Shown: positions 14,734 through 22,612 of the stretch, in pieces
Position numbering within the stretch: the stretch's first letter is position 1
How the letters are laid out: each line of letters starts with the position of its first letter
Virus record (IMG/VR): IMGVR_UViG_3300036816_000054
Coordinates: 1 to 30,725 of that record
Origin: a virus
Reading direction: 5' to 3' (one strand)
DNA: 30,725 nt
The notes under the pieces: generated by a model
The model's database searches: none
The model's input: only the letters and a program-made list of their open reading frames with translations
What the model was told of the DNA's origin: nothing
Position numbers and translations under genes: made by a program

Positions 14734-15001
14734 TCATCAGCCTCGTAATGGTTTCTTCACGTTGCACGGCCATTGCACCGGCGGCGATTAACTCACCGCG
14801 TAAACTGACCTGCGCAATCTCATTCGTCCTGGCAATACGTTGCGACACGGTAAGCTGGTTTTTCAGCATTCCTGTCATCGTCTTTAGTTCGTTGGCGACC
14901 TTGTTCGCGTGTTCAAATGAGCGCGCCAGATTGCCGTTTTCATGGCGTTGCCAGAGCACAACCGCTACCAGCGCGGCCAGTAAAAACACCATCATTTTCA
15001 T
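14576..15001 (-). CDS. lysB: Inner spanin subunit LysB (Rz-like)
   Basis: The 141-residue product has an N-terminal membrane anchor (MVFLLAALVAVVLW, residues 4-17) followed by a long helical region with many Gln, Glu and Arg residues (ANKVANELKTMTGMLKNQLT, ITRLMNENEELRRWYG), the normal shape of an Rz-type i-spanin. P2 LysB is also 141 residues. LELRRWYGARLPDVVRRLHTR-like text is typical of the P2 group. It overlaps the endolysin gene by four bases upstream and contains most of lysC in another frame. P2 lysA, which lies between K and lysB in P2, is absent here. Confidence 0.9.
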   Translation of the reverse strand: MKMMVFLLAALVAVVLWQRHENGNLARSFEHANKVANELKTMTGMLKNQLTVSQRIARTNEIAQVSLRGELIAAGAMAVQREETITRLMNENEELRRWYGARLPDVVRRLHTRAGCTSAGHCLQHLPEGELLPDAGQRPGH

Positions 15002-15507
15002 GGCACCCCCTTGATGCAGTAAGCACGCTCACGCGCGCGGCGATTTTCCAGCCCTTTGTTAACAGTGCCATTCACATACACCCAGCGGGTGAGCTGGTCG
15101 CACGCTTGCCACCATTGCTGGCGCTTGATAAACGAGACCAGCGTCGACCGGCAGGCCGCGCCGGTTCCCACGTTGAATGAGAAACTGACCAGCGCGTCGT
15201 AAATATGCTGCGGCATTTTCACCGGCACACAGACCGCGAGCCGTTGCTCAGTATTCAGCACATCCGCGACGAGGTTCGCCGCCGCCTGACGCTCGGTGAT
15301 ACCCCCTTTCGGGACCACACCGGCAGTGTGGCCAATGCCTGACGTCCACACTCCCGCGCTGCACTGGTAAGGCGTCAGGCGACAACCTTCGAGGTCAGCA
15401 ATCAGCGCCAGCCCCTCGGGCGAGGTGTTAAGCAGACGAAAGTCAGGCATCAGCGCCGCCAGCGCCAGCACTACGGCCACACTGCATCGTTTAATGATTG
15501 AGCTCAC
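14998..15507 (-). CDS. SAR endolysin, GH24 lysozyme (gpK position)
   Basis: The 169-residue protein is a glycoside hydrolase 24 lysozyme, not the transglycosylase-like gpK of P2. The catalytic pattern is E-8-C-5-T: Glu40, Cys49, Thr55. A further Cys42 lies in EGC, and Cys8 is in the N-terminal segment (CSVAVVLALAALM). That arrangement matches P1 Lyz (Cys13, Glu42, Cys44, Cys51, Thr57), whose SAR domain keeps it tethered and inactive until the membrane potential falls; a thiol exchange then frees the catalytic cysteine. By analogy this enzyme would be exported by the host Sec system and activated when the holin triggers. It overlaps the holin gene upstream and lysB downstream. Confidence 0.88.
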   Translation of the reverse strand: MSSIIKRCSVAVVLALAALMPDFRLLNTSPEGLALIADLEGCRLTPYQCSAGVWTSGIGHTAGVVPKGGITERQAAANLVADVLNTEQRLAVCVPVKMPQHIYDALVSFSFNVGTGAACRSTLVSFIKRQQWWQACDQLTRWVYVNGTVNKGLENRRARERAYCIKGVP

Positions 15508-15712
15508 GAATGGCCCCCTTATCGAGTCCGAGTGATGTCAGATAGCGATAGGTTTTGCGCTTAAACCAGTAATTCGTCAGCGCGGTAAAAATGGCGCAAC
15601 CACCGCCGACATACAGCGCCAGCTTTTCGGGCGACATCGCCCCGAAATAAGCCACCCACACGGCCAGCCAGTAGGCGACAAACGTCGTGATTTTTTCCAT
15701 GCTCAGTCCCAT
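15491..15712 (-). CDS. Holin (HP1/phage_holin_2-like)
   Basis: The 73-residue protein has two hydrophobic segments, about residues 8-25 (TTFVAYWLAVWVAYFGAM) and 31-48 (LALYVGGGCAIFTALTNYWF), then a basic tail (KRKTYRYL). This is the shape of a small class II holin and its position between X and the endolysin is that of P2 gene Y. The sequence is unlike P2 gpY, which has three membrane segments, so holin and endolysin look like a replaced unit. The start could be residue 1 or Met5. It overlaps X by ten bases and the endolysin by seventeen. Confidence 0.82.
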   Translation of the reverse strand: MGLSMEKITTFVAYWLAVWVAYFGAMSPEKLALYVGGGCAIFTALTNYWFKRKTYRYLTSLGLDKGAIRELNH

Positions 15713-15906
15713 AGATTCACCGTTTCGGTTTTCGGTGCGCTGTCGGTTTCGGGCAGCTCGATAGCCGTGCCGTGCGGCAGAATGACGCCCAGCTCCGACA
15801 GTCCCGGATTCGCCTGCAGCACCGTCTCGACCACGCCCTCAGTGCGCCCGTAATACCGCGCACAAATCGCGTCGAGGGTGTCGCCCTGCATCGCAAAAAC
15901 CTTCAT
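15703..15906 (-). CDS. X: Tail protein gpX (LysM-like)
   Basis: From the ATG at 15906 the product is 67 residues, identical in length to P2 gpX, and begins MKVFAMQGDTLDAICARYYG, the LysM-like fold of the tail protein X family. The frame extends upstream to 15975 but that part lies within L. The C-terminal text is TAIELPETDS and VNLWD. gpX is an essential small tail protein, probably at the tube-baseplate hub (T4 gp53-like). The ATG shares one base with the L stop codon. Confidence 0.95.
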   Translation of the reverse strand: MKVFAMQGDTLDAICARYYGRTEGVVETVLQANPGLSELGVILPHGTAIELPETDSAPKTETVNLWD

Positions 15907-16412
15907 CAGATTTGACCCACGATGCAGCGCGCTTTGTCCTGGATGCGCGCCACTGACCAGCGCATATCCCGCCACATTTCATCGATAGTGCTGTCGATAC
16001 TGTCGGCCTTTTTGTCGCCCTTGCTGGTCGCATCCACGCCGCGATAACGCTCATATAGCGTGGCGGTCGTCATCGCGCATACGGCATTGAAATAGTGAAA
16101 ACAGCGCACGCTCTCGCCGTCGAGCTCGTCGGTCGGGACATCCGCGAGCGTGGCGTGACCGGCGTCGAACTGCAGGTCGCGCCAGTCGCGCAGCTCCGCA
16201 TTAGTCTCCGCAATGGCGGTCTTAATCGCCCGGCGCAGGCGCACAGGGGAAACGGTCTGCTCAAGGCGCATCTCTTCGCGCACGCGCTTCGGGTCAACAT
16301 CAGGAAAAAAGCCCGTATTTTTAATCACCGGCTCGCTCAAGCCTGGTGGGGGTATCACCACGCCCGGCACGTCCTGCGGCGTGGTTCTGGGCTCAATAAT
16401 CAGTGTCGTCAT
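15906..16412 (-). CDS. L: Head completion/stabilisation protein gpL
   Basis: The 168-residue protein matches P2 gpL (169 residues), which binds filled heads and stabilises the packaged DNA before tail joining. Shared text includes PDVDPKRVREEMRLEQTVSP near residue 37, RLRRAIKTAIAETNAELRDW near 58, and YRGVDATSKGDKKADSID near 120. It follows M after a 99-base gap in which no gene is seen. The final residue overlaps the X start by one base. No anomaly is visible. Confidence 0.95.
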   Translation of the reverse strand: MTTLIIEPRTTPQDVPGVVIPPPGLSEPVIKNTGFFPDVDPKRVREEMRLEQTVSPVRLRRAIKTAIAETNAELRDWRDLQFDAGHATLADVPTDELDGESVRCFHYFNAVCAMTTATLYERYRGVDATSKGDKKADSIDSTIDEMWRDMRWSVARIQDKARCIVGQI

Positions 16413-16511
16413 GACAACCTCAAAAAATAGGTGGGCGGTGGACGCCGGTCGCAGTCAGGGTAATTAATACCCGCGTTGACCGGCGTGCCGCCCGGCTCGG
16501 GGAGCGTTCGG

Positions 16512-17267
16512 TTAACCTGCGGCTTTTGCCGCTTTTGGTGGACGTCCGCGCCGTGCCGCCGGTTTAGCGGCAGGTTTACGCGTGCGTGGTTTAGTCGTTT
16601 TGGTTTTCGGTGCGGGTTCAGGCTTTGGCCTGAGCTGGCGCTCTAACTGCTCGATATCCTTTTTCACACCGATAGTGCTTTCTAACTGGATCGCACGCTG
16701 CAGGTGCGCCAGTGCCTCGGGCAGTTGTTCCGCCTCTCGCAATACATAGCCGGTGATTTTGTGCAGCTTCGCGCGCACGATATCGGGCATATCCGCACGC
16801 TCAGTCAGCGCGAGGGTGTCGAGCAGGTTCGCCAGTTCGACCGGCTGTTTCGCCGTGCGCAGGCGTTGTGCAGAAAGCGCGACCTCTTCGGCCAGCAGGC
16901 ATGGCACAGGACGGCGACCAACAGGCATCGTCAGGCCATACGTCAGTGCGTAACGGGCAATTTCCAGCGCCCCGGCGATGTCATCCGCATCGAGACGCCA
17001 CAGCATGACCGTCATAACAATGTCATCCTGCGCGCCCTTGCCACTGGCGAGGACACCCGCCACCCACGGCATATAGAACGGCAACAGCTCACGCTTTTTC
17101 GCGGCTTTTTGCTCTTTAGAACTGATTTGTTTTAACGTGCGGCAGTCTGCGGCCAGCTTTACCAGCATCTGCTCGTAGGCAGTTGCATTGCGCAGCGGAG
17201 CAGCAGCCCGCCGCGCGGTTTCAGAGGCCGAGACCCGCATCATGTGAAGCGCTGCGGGGCTCGTCAT
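16512..17267 (-). CDS. M: Terminase small subunit gpM
   Basis: The 251-residue protein is the terminase endonuclease subunit of P2 (gpM, 247 residues), which together with gpP cuts cos and starts packaging. The N-terminus MTSPAALHMMRVSASETA and the block DDIVMTVMLWRLDADDIAGA near residue 80 are diagnostic. The C-terminal 35 residues are Lys/Pro/Ala-rich and include ARRGRPPKAAKAAG with an AT-hook-like RGRP core, which may help bind DNA; P2 gpM has a similar basic tail. The gene starts three bases after N. The cos site it would recognise lies on the other side of Q, at 22417. Confidence 0.95.
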   Translation of the reverse strand: MTSPAALHMMRVSASETARRAAAPLRNATAYEQMLVKLAADCRTLKQISSKEQKAAKKRELLPFYMPWVAGVLASGKGAQDDIVMTVMLWRLDADDIAGALEIARYALTYGLTMPVGRRPVPCLLAEEVALSAQRLRTAKQPVELANLLDTLALTERADMPDIVRAKLHKITGYVLREAEQLPEALAHLQRAIQLESTIGVKKDIEQLERQLRPKPEPAPKTKTTKPRTRKPAAKPAARRGRPPKAAKAAG

Positions 17268-17270
17268 GGC

Positions 17271-18365
17271 TTACTCTCCGTCTTCCTGACCTGCAGGCGC
17301 AGCAGCCATTTCAGACTCAGCCGGTGCAGCAAATTTACCAAGGGTGATGTTTTCAATCAGGCAACCGGCGGCGTAAGCCTCGACCACATAATCGATGTTC
17401 ATCGATTCGTAGTTTTCGATACGGTCTTTCTTTGGCTCCTCAATGATGGCGCGGCGGTGCGCATCATCCATGAAGTAAATCGACAGGTTATCGAGGCGCG
17501 TCACCATCAGGGCATTGGCCGGGAAGTAAGGCACACGCACGGCAGGCAGATTGCCGATGCGCTTCTGGCTGATGATGATGTCAGCGGCCAGCGACTCGCT
17601 GTTTTCCTGCGTCTTGTTGACGATCGGGAAATATTTGTCAGCCAGCAGCTTGCGACCGGTAATAACCACGAGCTCCGGGTCATCCTGATAAATCTCGTCA
17701 ATCAGGTTGGTGGTGGTGTCCATTACCAGCGCATCGAGATTCGCATAGTCGCCGTTCTCACCCACACGGATCACATCAGAAATAACCTTGCCGTCTGCGT
17801 CGGTGACTTTTGACATCACGCGCGCTGGCGCTTCATTGCGGTACTTCTGCAGCCAGCCCACCGCGACATCCTGCAGCATCGGATTGTTTTTGCGGTTGGA
17901 GGTTTCCGCGCGCTCGATGCCGTTGAAACCGGCCATGATGAAGTCAAGCGACTGGCGCTTAATAATCGCGTCACGGATGCGGGTCTGGAAGTCCTGGAAT
18001 CGCGCCCACAGGTCGAGCTGTTTGTAACGAATATGGAAATCAAAGTTGATTTGCGCGCACTCGTATTTATTGGATTCGAGCGCCGTAAAATCGGCGGTCT
18101 TACGCTCGTCATCACCGGCAGTGTCGGCGGTGCTCGCGATGGTGCCGTTAACACCCACCCCGACCTTTTCGCCTTTCAGCTCGTCGACCGGCACGATGTT
18201 GATTTTGGTCAGAAACGCAGATGACACCTGCAGGGTGTTCATCAGGGTTTGCGTGACCGACGGCTCGACGGTGAATTTTTTCGCCACATCATCAGTGGAA
18301 ACGCCGTTCAGTTCCGCGACGCGGGACAGGTAGGCATTAAATTTAAAGCGGGTTTCTTTACGCAT
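17271..18365 (-). CDS. N: Major capsid protein gpN
   Basis: The 364-residue product is the HK97-fold major capsid protein, matching P2 gpN (357 residues) throughout: MRKETRFKFNAYLSRVAELN at the start, FTVEPSVTQTLMNTLQVSS near 30, NKYECAQINFDFHIRYKQLD near 96, KRQSLDFIMAGFNG near 138, and NYESMNIDYVVEAYAAGC near 318. The C-terminal tail (APAESEMAAAPAGQEDGE) is slightly longer than in P2. In P2 about 31 N-terminal residues are removed by the gpO protease to give mature capsid; the equivalent region is present here. It follows O after a 59-base gap. Confidence 0.97.
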   Translation of the reverse strand: MRKETRFKFNAYLSRVAELNGVSTDDVAKKFTVEPSVTQTLMNTLQVSSAFLTKINIVPVDELKGEKVGVGVNGTIASTADTAGDDERKTADFTALESNKYECAQINFDFHIRYKQLDLWARFQDFQTRIRDAIIKRQSLDFIMAGFNGIERAETSNRKNNPMLQDVAVGWLQKYRNEAPARVMSKVTDADGKVISDVIRVGENGDYANLDALVMDTTTNLIDEIYQDDPELVVITGRKLLADKYFPIVNKTQENSESLAADIIISQKRIGNLPAVRVPYFPANALMVTRLDNLSIYFMDDAHRRAIIEEPKKDRIENYESMNIDYVVEAYAAGCLIENITLGKFAAPAESEMAAAPAGQEDGE

Positions 18366-18424
18366 GGGTATTCCTGTTTTTCATTAAAAAGGGCATCAGA
18401 CCGGGCTATACGCCCGGCGCGTTA

Positions 18425-19282
18425 TCAGCAGTTCGTCAGCAGCTCGTCGCCCGTTCCACCTTTTGAAAGTTCACGGCGCGGCTGGCGCTGGCTTTCGGTG
18501 TTATCGAGGGAGCTTTTCAGGGAGGAAAGTGCCTGCGTGCTTTCTTCGGTCTGGCGGGTCACGTCCTGCTTAAGCTGCGCAAACGCGGTTTCCAGCTCGG
18601 TGACGCGGCTGTCGGTGGCGGTCAGGTTCGTTTGCACCAGTTCAGAGACTTCCGTCACCGCCTCATGCACATCAGCAAAACGCGCATCATCGCTGGCCTG
18701 TTTGCGGCTGAAAATGGCCTTAACCTTGTCGGTCAGACTGTTGAGCACGGTGTCGGGAACGTCCTCGAATTCCAGCTCAGCCAGAGAAGCCACCGAGAAG
18801 AGATCGCCCGGCTGGTCTTTTTTACCGGCCAGTGGGTTCTGCGTCGCACGGCTGCAGAATTCGAGGTATTCGGTGCCGAGGCTTGCCGGGTCATCGGTGA
18901 CGGCGAGGCCAATCAGATAGCATTTGCCGGTGTTGGAAAAATTCGGGCGAATTTCCATGGAGGTGTAAACCTTTTGCCCGGCACGAACCATGCTCACCAG
19001 CTCGTCGAGGGGGGCAATTTTGCCAAACAACGCTTTCTTGCCGTTCAGCGCAGAGTCATCACTGATGATTTCCGCTTTGACTTCGGTCACATCGCCGTAG
19101 CGTTTAAACGGACTGTCAGGCCAGACACTTTTGATATGTTCGAGGTTAATGCGGCAGCCATAGACACGCGGGTCGAAGGTGTCCGCCATATCCTGAATAT
19201 CATCGCCACTGATGACGCGGCCATCGCAGGTGTCACCCTCGACGCCGATTCGAAACCACTTAGAAACTACTTTTTTTGCCAT
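18425..19282 (-). CDS. O: Capsid scaffold and maturation protease gpO
   Basis: The 285-residue protein corresponds to P2 gpO (284 residues): a serine protease domain at the N-terminus and a scaffold domain at the C-terminus. The P2 catalytic triad Asp19-His48-Ser107 is present one residue later as Asp20, His49 (INLEHIKSV) and Ser108 (YTSMEIRPNF). Residues about 180-285 form a helical scaffold with heptad-like Leu/Gln spacing (SRVTELETAFAQLKQDVTRQ). It is the first gene of the rightward P2 late operon, here on the minus strand, divergent from P. The start follows a region with an AGGA-type ribosome-binding sequence. Confidence 0.96.
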   Translation of the reverse strand: MAKKVVSKWFRIGVEGDTCDGRVISGDDIQDMADTFDPRVYGCRINLEHIKSVWPDSPFKRYGDVTEVKAEIISDDSALNGKKALFGKIAPLDELVSMVRAGQKVYTSMEIRPNFSNTGKCYLIGLAVTDDPASLGTEYLEFCSRATQNPLAGKKDQPGDLFSVASLAELEFEDVPDTVLNSLTDKVKAIFSRKQASDDARFADVHEAVTEVSELVQTNLTATDSRVTELETAFAQLKQDVTRQTEESTQALSSLKSSLDNTESQRQPRRELSKGGTGDELLTNC

Positions 19283-19448
19283 TGTTCAGGTGTCCTGATG
19301 TTGGGTTTTCGGTTCGGGGTTAGTTTCCCGTCCCGGACCCGCATCATCCACCGTTTGCGGAAGTGCAACCCCTGAAACAACAGGGGTTTAGCGATTACAC
19401 ACGTCGATTTCCTTAGCCTTGCTTCGTACCAGTAAAAACGAGGTAACA
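19283..19448. promoter_or_regulatory. Divergent late promoter region of O and P
   Basis: O and P diverge here, as in P2, where both late promoters depend on Ogr. AGT-N12-ACA at 19362-19379 matches five of six fixed bases of the TGT-N12-ACA activator consensus. It overlaps a hairpin of AACCCCTG (19367-19374) and CAGGGGTT (19381-19388) with loop AAACAA. No gene is seen in the interval. Function is inferred from position. Confidence 0.45.
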
Positions 19449-21218
19449 ATGGCTATTTCAACCGACCTGTCACTCATGAATGACCCGCGACGACAGGCGC
19501 GACTGCTTTACTGGCAGGGATTCGCCGTGCCGCAGATTTGCGACATGCTGCAGGTGAAGCGCCCGACGGTGCAGAGCTGGAAACAGCGCGACGGATGGGA
19601 GGACACCGCGCCGATTAACCGTGTCGAATCGACGTTAGAAGCGCGGCTAATTCAGCTTTATGCAAAGCCTGACCTGACGCCGCATGATTTTAAGGTCGCT
19701 GATTTTCTGTCGCGCCAGATGGAGCGCCTCGCGCGCGTAAACCGTTACAGCCAGACCGGAAACGAGGCGGATTTAAACCCCAACATCGCCAGCCGTAACA
19801 AAGGGGATCGCAAAAAGCCGAAACGCAATTATTTCAGCGAGGAGGCTATCGAAAAGCTGGAAGAGATTTTCCTCGACCAGTCGTTTGAGTATCAGCTCAA
19901 CTGGCACAAGGCCGGGCTTGAGCACCGTATTCGCCACATCCTCAAATCGCGACAGATTGGCGCGACGTTCTACTTTGCGCGTGAGTCATTGCTGCGTGCG
20001 CTTAAGACCGGGCAAAACCAGATATTTTTGTCAGCCAGTAAGACGCAGGCGTATGTCTTTCGCAAATACATCATCGCCTTTGCGCGGCTCGTCGATGTCG
20101 ACCTGTCAGGCGACCCGATTGTCATCGGCAATAACGGCGCAGAGCTGATTTTCCTCGGGACCAATTCAAACACCGCTCAGAGCCACAACGGCGACCTGTA
20201 TGTCGATGAAATTTTCTGGATACCCAACTTTCAGCGCCTGCGCAAAGTCGCCTCGGGAATGGCCTCACAGTCGCACCTGCGCACGACCTATTTCTCGACC
20301 CCGTCCACGCTGGCGCATGGCGCTTATCCGTTCTGGTCAGGGGAACTGTTTAACCGGGGGCGCAGCAACCGCGACGAACGTGTCGACATCGATATCAGCC
20401 ACAAGGCGCTCGCCGGTGGCGTGCTGTGCCCGGATGGTCAGTGGCGGCAGATTGTCACTATCGAGGATGCGCTCGCCGGAGGATGCACCCTGTTTAACCT
20501 CGACCAGCTCAAACAGGAAAACAGCGCGGATGACTTCCGCAATCTCTTCATGTGCGAGTTCGTCGACGACAAGGCGTCGGTGTTTCCGTTCGAGGAGCTG
20601 CAGCGTTGCATGGTCGATGCGATGGAAGAATGGGAAGACTTCGAGCCGTTTGCTGACCGTCCGTTTAACTGGCGCCCGGTCTGGATTGGCTACGACCCGT
20701 CACACACAGGCGACAGCGCAGGCTGTGCGGTGCTGGCTCCGCCACTCGTCGCCGGGGGCAAGTTCCGCATCCTTGAGCGCCACCAGTGGAAAGGGATGGA
20801 CTTTGCCGCGCAGGCCGAGGCCATCCGATCACTCACTGAGAAATACACCGTCGACTATATCGGCATCGATGCGACCGGCATCGGTCAGGGGGTTTACCAA
20901 CTTGTGCGCTCATTCTTCCCGGCAGCGCGCGCCATCCGCTACACGCCTGAAATGAAAACAGCAATGGTGCTCAAAGCAAAAGACACCATCCGACGCGGGT
21001 GTCTGGAATACGACGCCGGTGCAACCGACATCACGCAGTCATTTATGGCTATCCGTAAAACCATGACCAGCAGCGGACGCAGCTCAACGTATGAGGCCAG
21101 CCGCAGCGAGGAGGCCAGTCATGCGGATATCGCCTGGGCAACCATGCACGCCCTGTTAAACGAACCGCTTTCAGCCGGTAGCGGGATGCACTCAACCTCA
21201 ATTCTGGATATTAACTAA
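19449..21218 (+). CDS. P: Terminase large subunit gpP
   Basis: The 589-residue product matches P2 gpP (590 residues), the packaging ATPase. The ATG at 19449 follows AGGTAAC and starts MAISTDLSLMNDPRRQARLL; the frame is open 30 bases further to a TTG, which is not needed. An N-terminal HTH-like part (YWQGFAVPQICDMLQVKRPT) precedes the ATPase, with a Walker A-like loop LKSRQIGATFYFARE near residue 165 and a Walker B-type DLYVDEIFWI near 255. The C-terminal nuclease-like domain has IGYDPSHTGDSAG near 415 and YIGIDATGIGQGV near 475. It is followed by Q with one base between. Confidence 0.96.
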   Translation: MAISTDLSLMNDPRRQARLLYWQGFAVPQICDMLQVKRPTVQSWKQRDGWEDTAPINRVESTLEARLIQLYAKPDLTPHDFKVADFLSRQMERLARVNRYSQTGNEADLNPNIASRNKGDRKKPKRNYFSEEAIEKLEEIFLDQSFEYQLNWHKAGLEHRIRHILKSRQIGATFYFARESLLRALKTGQNQIFLSASKTQAYVFRKYIIAFARLVDVDLSGDPIVIGNNGAELIFLGTNSNTAQSHNGDLYVDEIFWIPNFQRLRKVASGMASQSHLRTTYFSTPSTLAHGAYPFWSGELFNRGRSNRDERVDIDISHKALAGGVLCPDGQWRQIVTIEDALAGGCTLFNLDQLKQENSADDFRNLFMCEFVDDKASVFPFEELQRCMVDAMEEWEDFEPFADRPFNWRPVWIGYDPSHTGDSAGCAVLAPPLVAGGKFRILERHQWKGMDFAAQAEAIRSLTEKYTVDYIGIDATGIGQGVYQLVRSFFPAARAIRYTPEMKTAMVLKAKDTIRRGCLEYDAGATDITQSFMAIRKTMTSSGRSSTYEASRSEEASHADIAWATMHALLNEPLSAGSGMHSTSILDIN

Positions 21219-21219
21219 G

Positions 21220-22248
21220 ATGAAAAAACGCCAAAATAAACAGCCAAAACAGACAGCCACCCTGACCGCCAGCGCACCGCAAAAAATGGAGGCGTTCACT
21301 TTTGGTGAGCCGTCTCCCGTTCTGGATCGCCGCGATATCCTCGACTATGTCGAATGCATTAATAACGGCAAATGGTACGAGCCGCCGGTCAATTTCTCGG
21401 GACTGGCGAAAAGCCTGCGCGCCGCCGTCCATCACAGCTCACCGATTTACGTCAAACGTAACATTCTGACGAGCACCTACATTCCTCACCCGTTACTGTC
21501 ACGTCAGGATTTTAGTCGCCTTGTGCTCGATTATCTGGTCTTTGCGAACGGCTACCTTGAGAAACGAATGAGCGTCACCGGCCAGCTCATGAAACTGGAA
21601 ACCTCCCCGGCTAAATACACCCGCCGTGGCGTCGAGGAGGCCGTTTACTGGTACGTGTCCAACTACGCTCAGCCACACGAATTCGCGCCCGGCTCAGTGT
21701 TTCACCTGCTTGAGCCCGATATCAATCAGGAGCTTTACGGGATGCCGGAATACCTAAGCGCGCTCAATTCTGCCTGGCTGAATGAATCCGCCACGCTGTT
21801 TCGTCGCAAGTATTACCAGAACGGTGCGCACGCGGGTTACATCATGTATGTGACCGACGCAGCGCAAAGCAGCACCGACGTCGAGTCGTTACGCTCCGCG
21901 ATGCGGGATTCAAAAGGGCTCGGGAATTTCAAAAACCTGTTTTTCTATGCGCCCAACGGGAAACCGGACGGGATTAAGATCGTCCCATTGAGTGAGGTCG
22001 CCACGAAAGATGACTTTTTCAATATCAAAAAAGTGAGCGCCGCTGACCTGCTCGATGCGCACCGCGTGCCTTTCCAACTGATGGGCGGCAAACCCGAGAA
22101 TATTGGTTCAATGGGGGATGTCGAGAAGGTGGCAAAGGTGTTTGTCCGTAACGAGCTGTCACCACTGCAGGAGCGATTTAAAGAAATTAACGACTGGCTC
22201 GGGATGGAGGTGATCCGCTTTAAAGATTACAGCCTCGAATCAGAATAA
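21220..22248 (+). CDS. Q: Portal protein gpQ
   Basis: The 342-residue protein is the P2 gpQ-type portal (P2: 344 residues), the dodecameric ring through which DNA enters the head. Shared text includes FTFGEPSPVLDRRDILDYVE near residue 26, YVKRNILTSTYIPHPLLSRQ near 75, RRKYYQNGAHAGYIMYVTDA near 195 and LLDAHRVPFQLMGGKPENIG near 276. The Lys/Gln-rich first 20 residues are variable. The gene starts one base after P and ends 169 bases before cos, the same arrangement as the left end of P2 DNA. Confidence 0.96.
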   Translation: MKKRQNKQPKQTATLTASAPQKMEAFTFGEPSPVLDRRDILDYVECINNGKWYEPPVNFSGLAKSLRAAVHHSSPIYVKRNILTSTYIPHPLLSRQDFSRLVLDYLVFANGYLEKRMSVTGQLMKLETSPAKYTRRGVEEAVYWYVSNYAQPHEFAPGSVFHLLEPDINQELYGMPEYLSALNSAWLNESATLFRRKYYQNGAHAGYIMYVTDAAQSSTDVESLRSAMRDSKGLGNFKNLFFYAPNGKPDGIKIVPLSEVATKDDFFNIKKVSAADLLDAHRVPFQLMGGKPENIGSMGDVEKVAKVFVRNELSPLQERFKEINDWLGMEVIRFKDYSLESE

Positions 22249-22260
22249 ACCCCACCAAAA

Positions 22261-22280
22261 ATGCCGCCTCCGGGCGGCAT
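22261..22280 (-). terminator. Hairpin terminator between Q and cos
   Basis: ATGCCGCC-TCCG-GGCGGCAT is a perfect 8-bp stem with a tetraloop. On the minus strand it is followed by TTTTGG, so it works best against transcripts entering from the cos/methyltransferase side. On the plus strand, after Q, the stem lacks a T run and would be weak. Confidence 0.65.
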
Positions 22281-22612
22281 CATCATCGACCGCCTCAGAA
22301 GCCGCACACGCGACGCAACAATCGCCCCGACGTCATCACAGACCCGCGAGCCAGCAACGCCACCACGACGCGCTCAGGCGCATAAAATTAAATGCTGTTA
22401 CGCGTTCTGGCGCGCAATGCTTTCCCCGCCACGCCTGCCCGCTTAATGGGTCGCTTTTAATGCAGATGCATTTGAATTTCAAAGCCGCGCAGCCGCTGAC
22501 TTATCACTCAAAATTCGGGCGTTACAAATAGATGCAAACTCATTCAAATGAATGCACAAAAAGGGCATAAGTGGTTTCTGTTCTTAAATTTTGCCCATCT
22601 GTAAAAAAATCA
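22281..22612. other. Gene-free interval around cos
   Basis: About 330 bases without a convincing gene. It holds the cos site and then an AT-richer stretch with TGCATTTGAAT near 22466 and a partly complementary ATTCAAATGAATGCA near 22543. These may be terminase or packaging elements, since P2 needs about 125 bp around cos, or the join with the cargo island. The short frame at 22261-22446 is not gene-like. Confidence 0.6.
22417..22435 (-). other. cos: cos site (19-nt cohesive end)
   Basis: The minus strand reads GGCGTGGCGGGGAAAGCAT, differing at two positions from the P2 cohesive end GGCGAGGCGGGGAAAGCAC as remembered. The next bases (TGCGCGCCAGA) also resemble the P2 left end. Its place between Q and the tin/old-type locus is exactly that of P2 cos. 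Terminase gpP-gpM would cut here. Confidence 0.88.

Noticed and set aside
18632-19375. 247-codon plus-strand ORF
   Set aside because: It is antisense to the well-supported scaffold protease O, with no recognisable domain.
20200-20955. 251-codon plus-strand ORF rich in Arg and Ser
   Set aside because: It is an out-of-frame shadow within terminase P; the composition is typical of a +1 frame in GC-rich DNA.
22261-22446. 61-codon ORF between Q and cos
   Set aside because: It starts inside the hairpin, spans cos and has no ribosome-binding site; its Arg/Pro-rich text is not gene-like.
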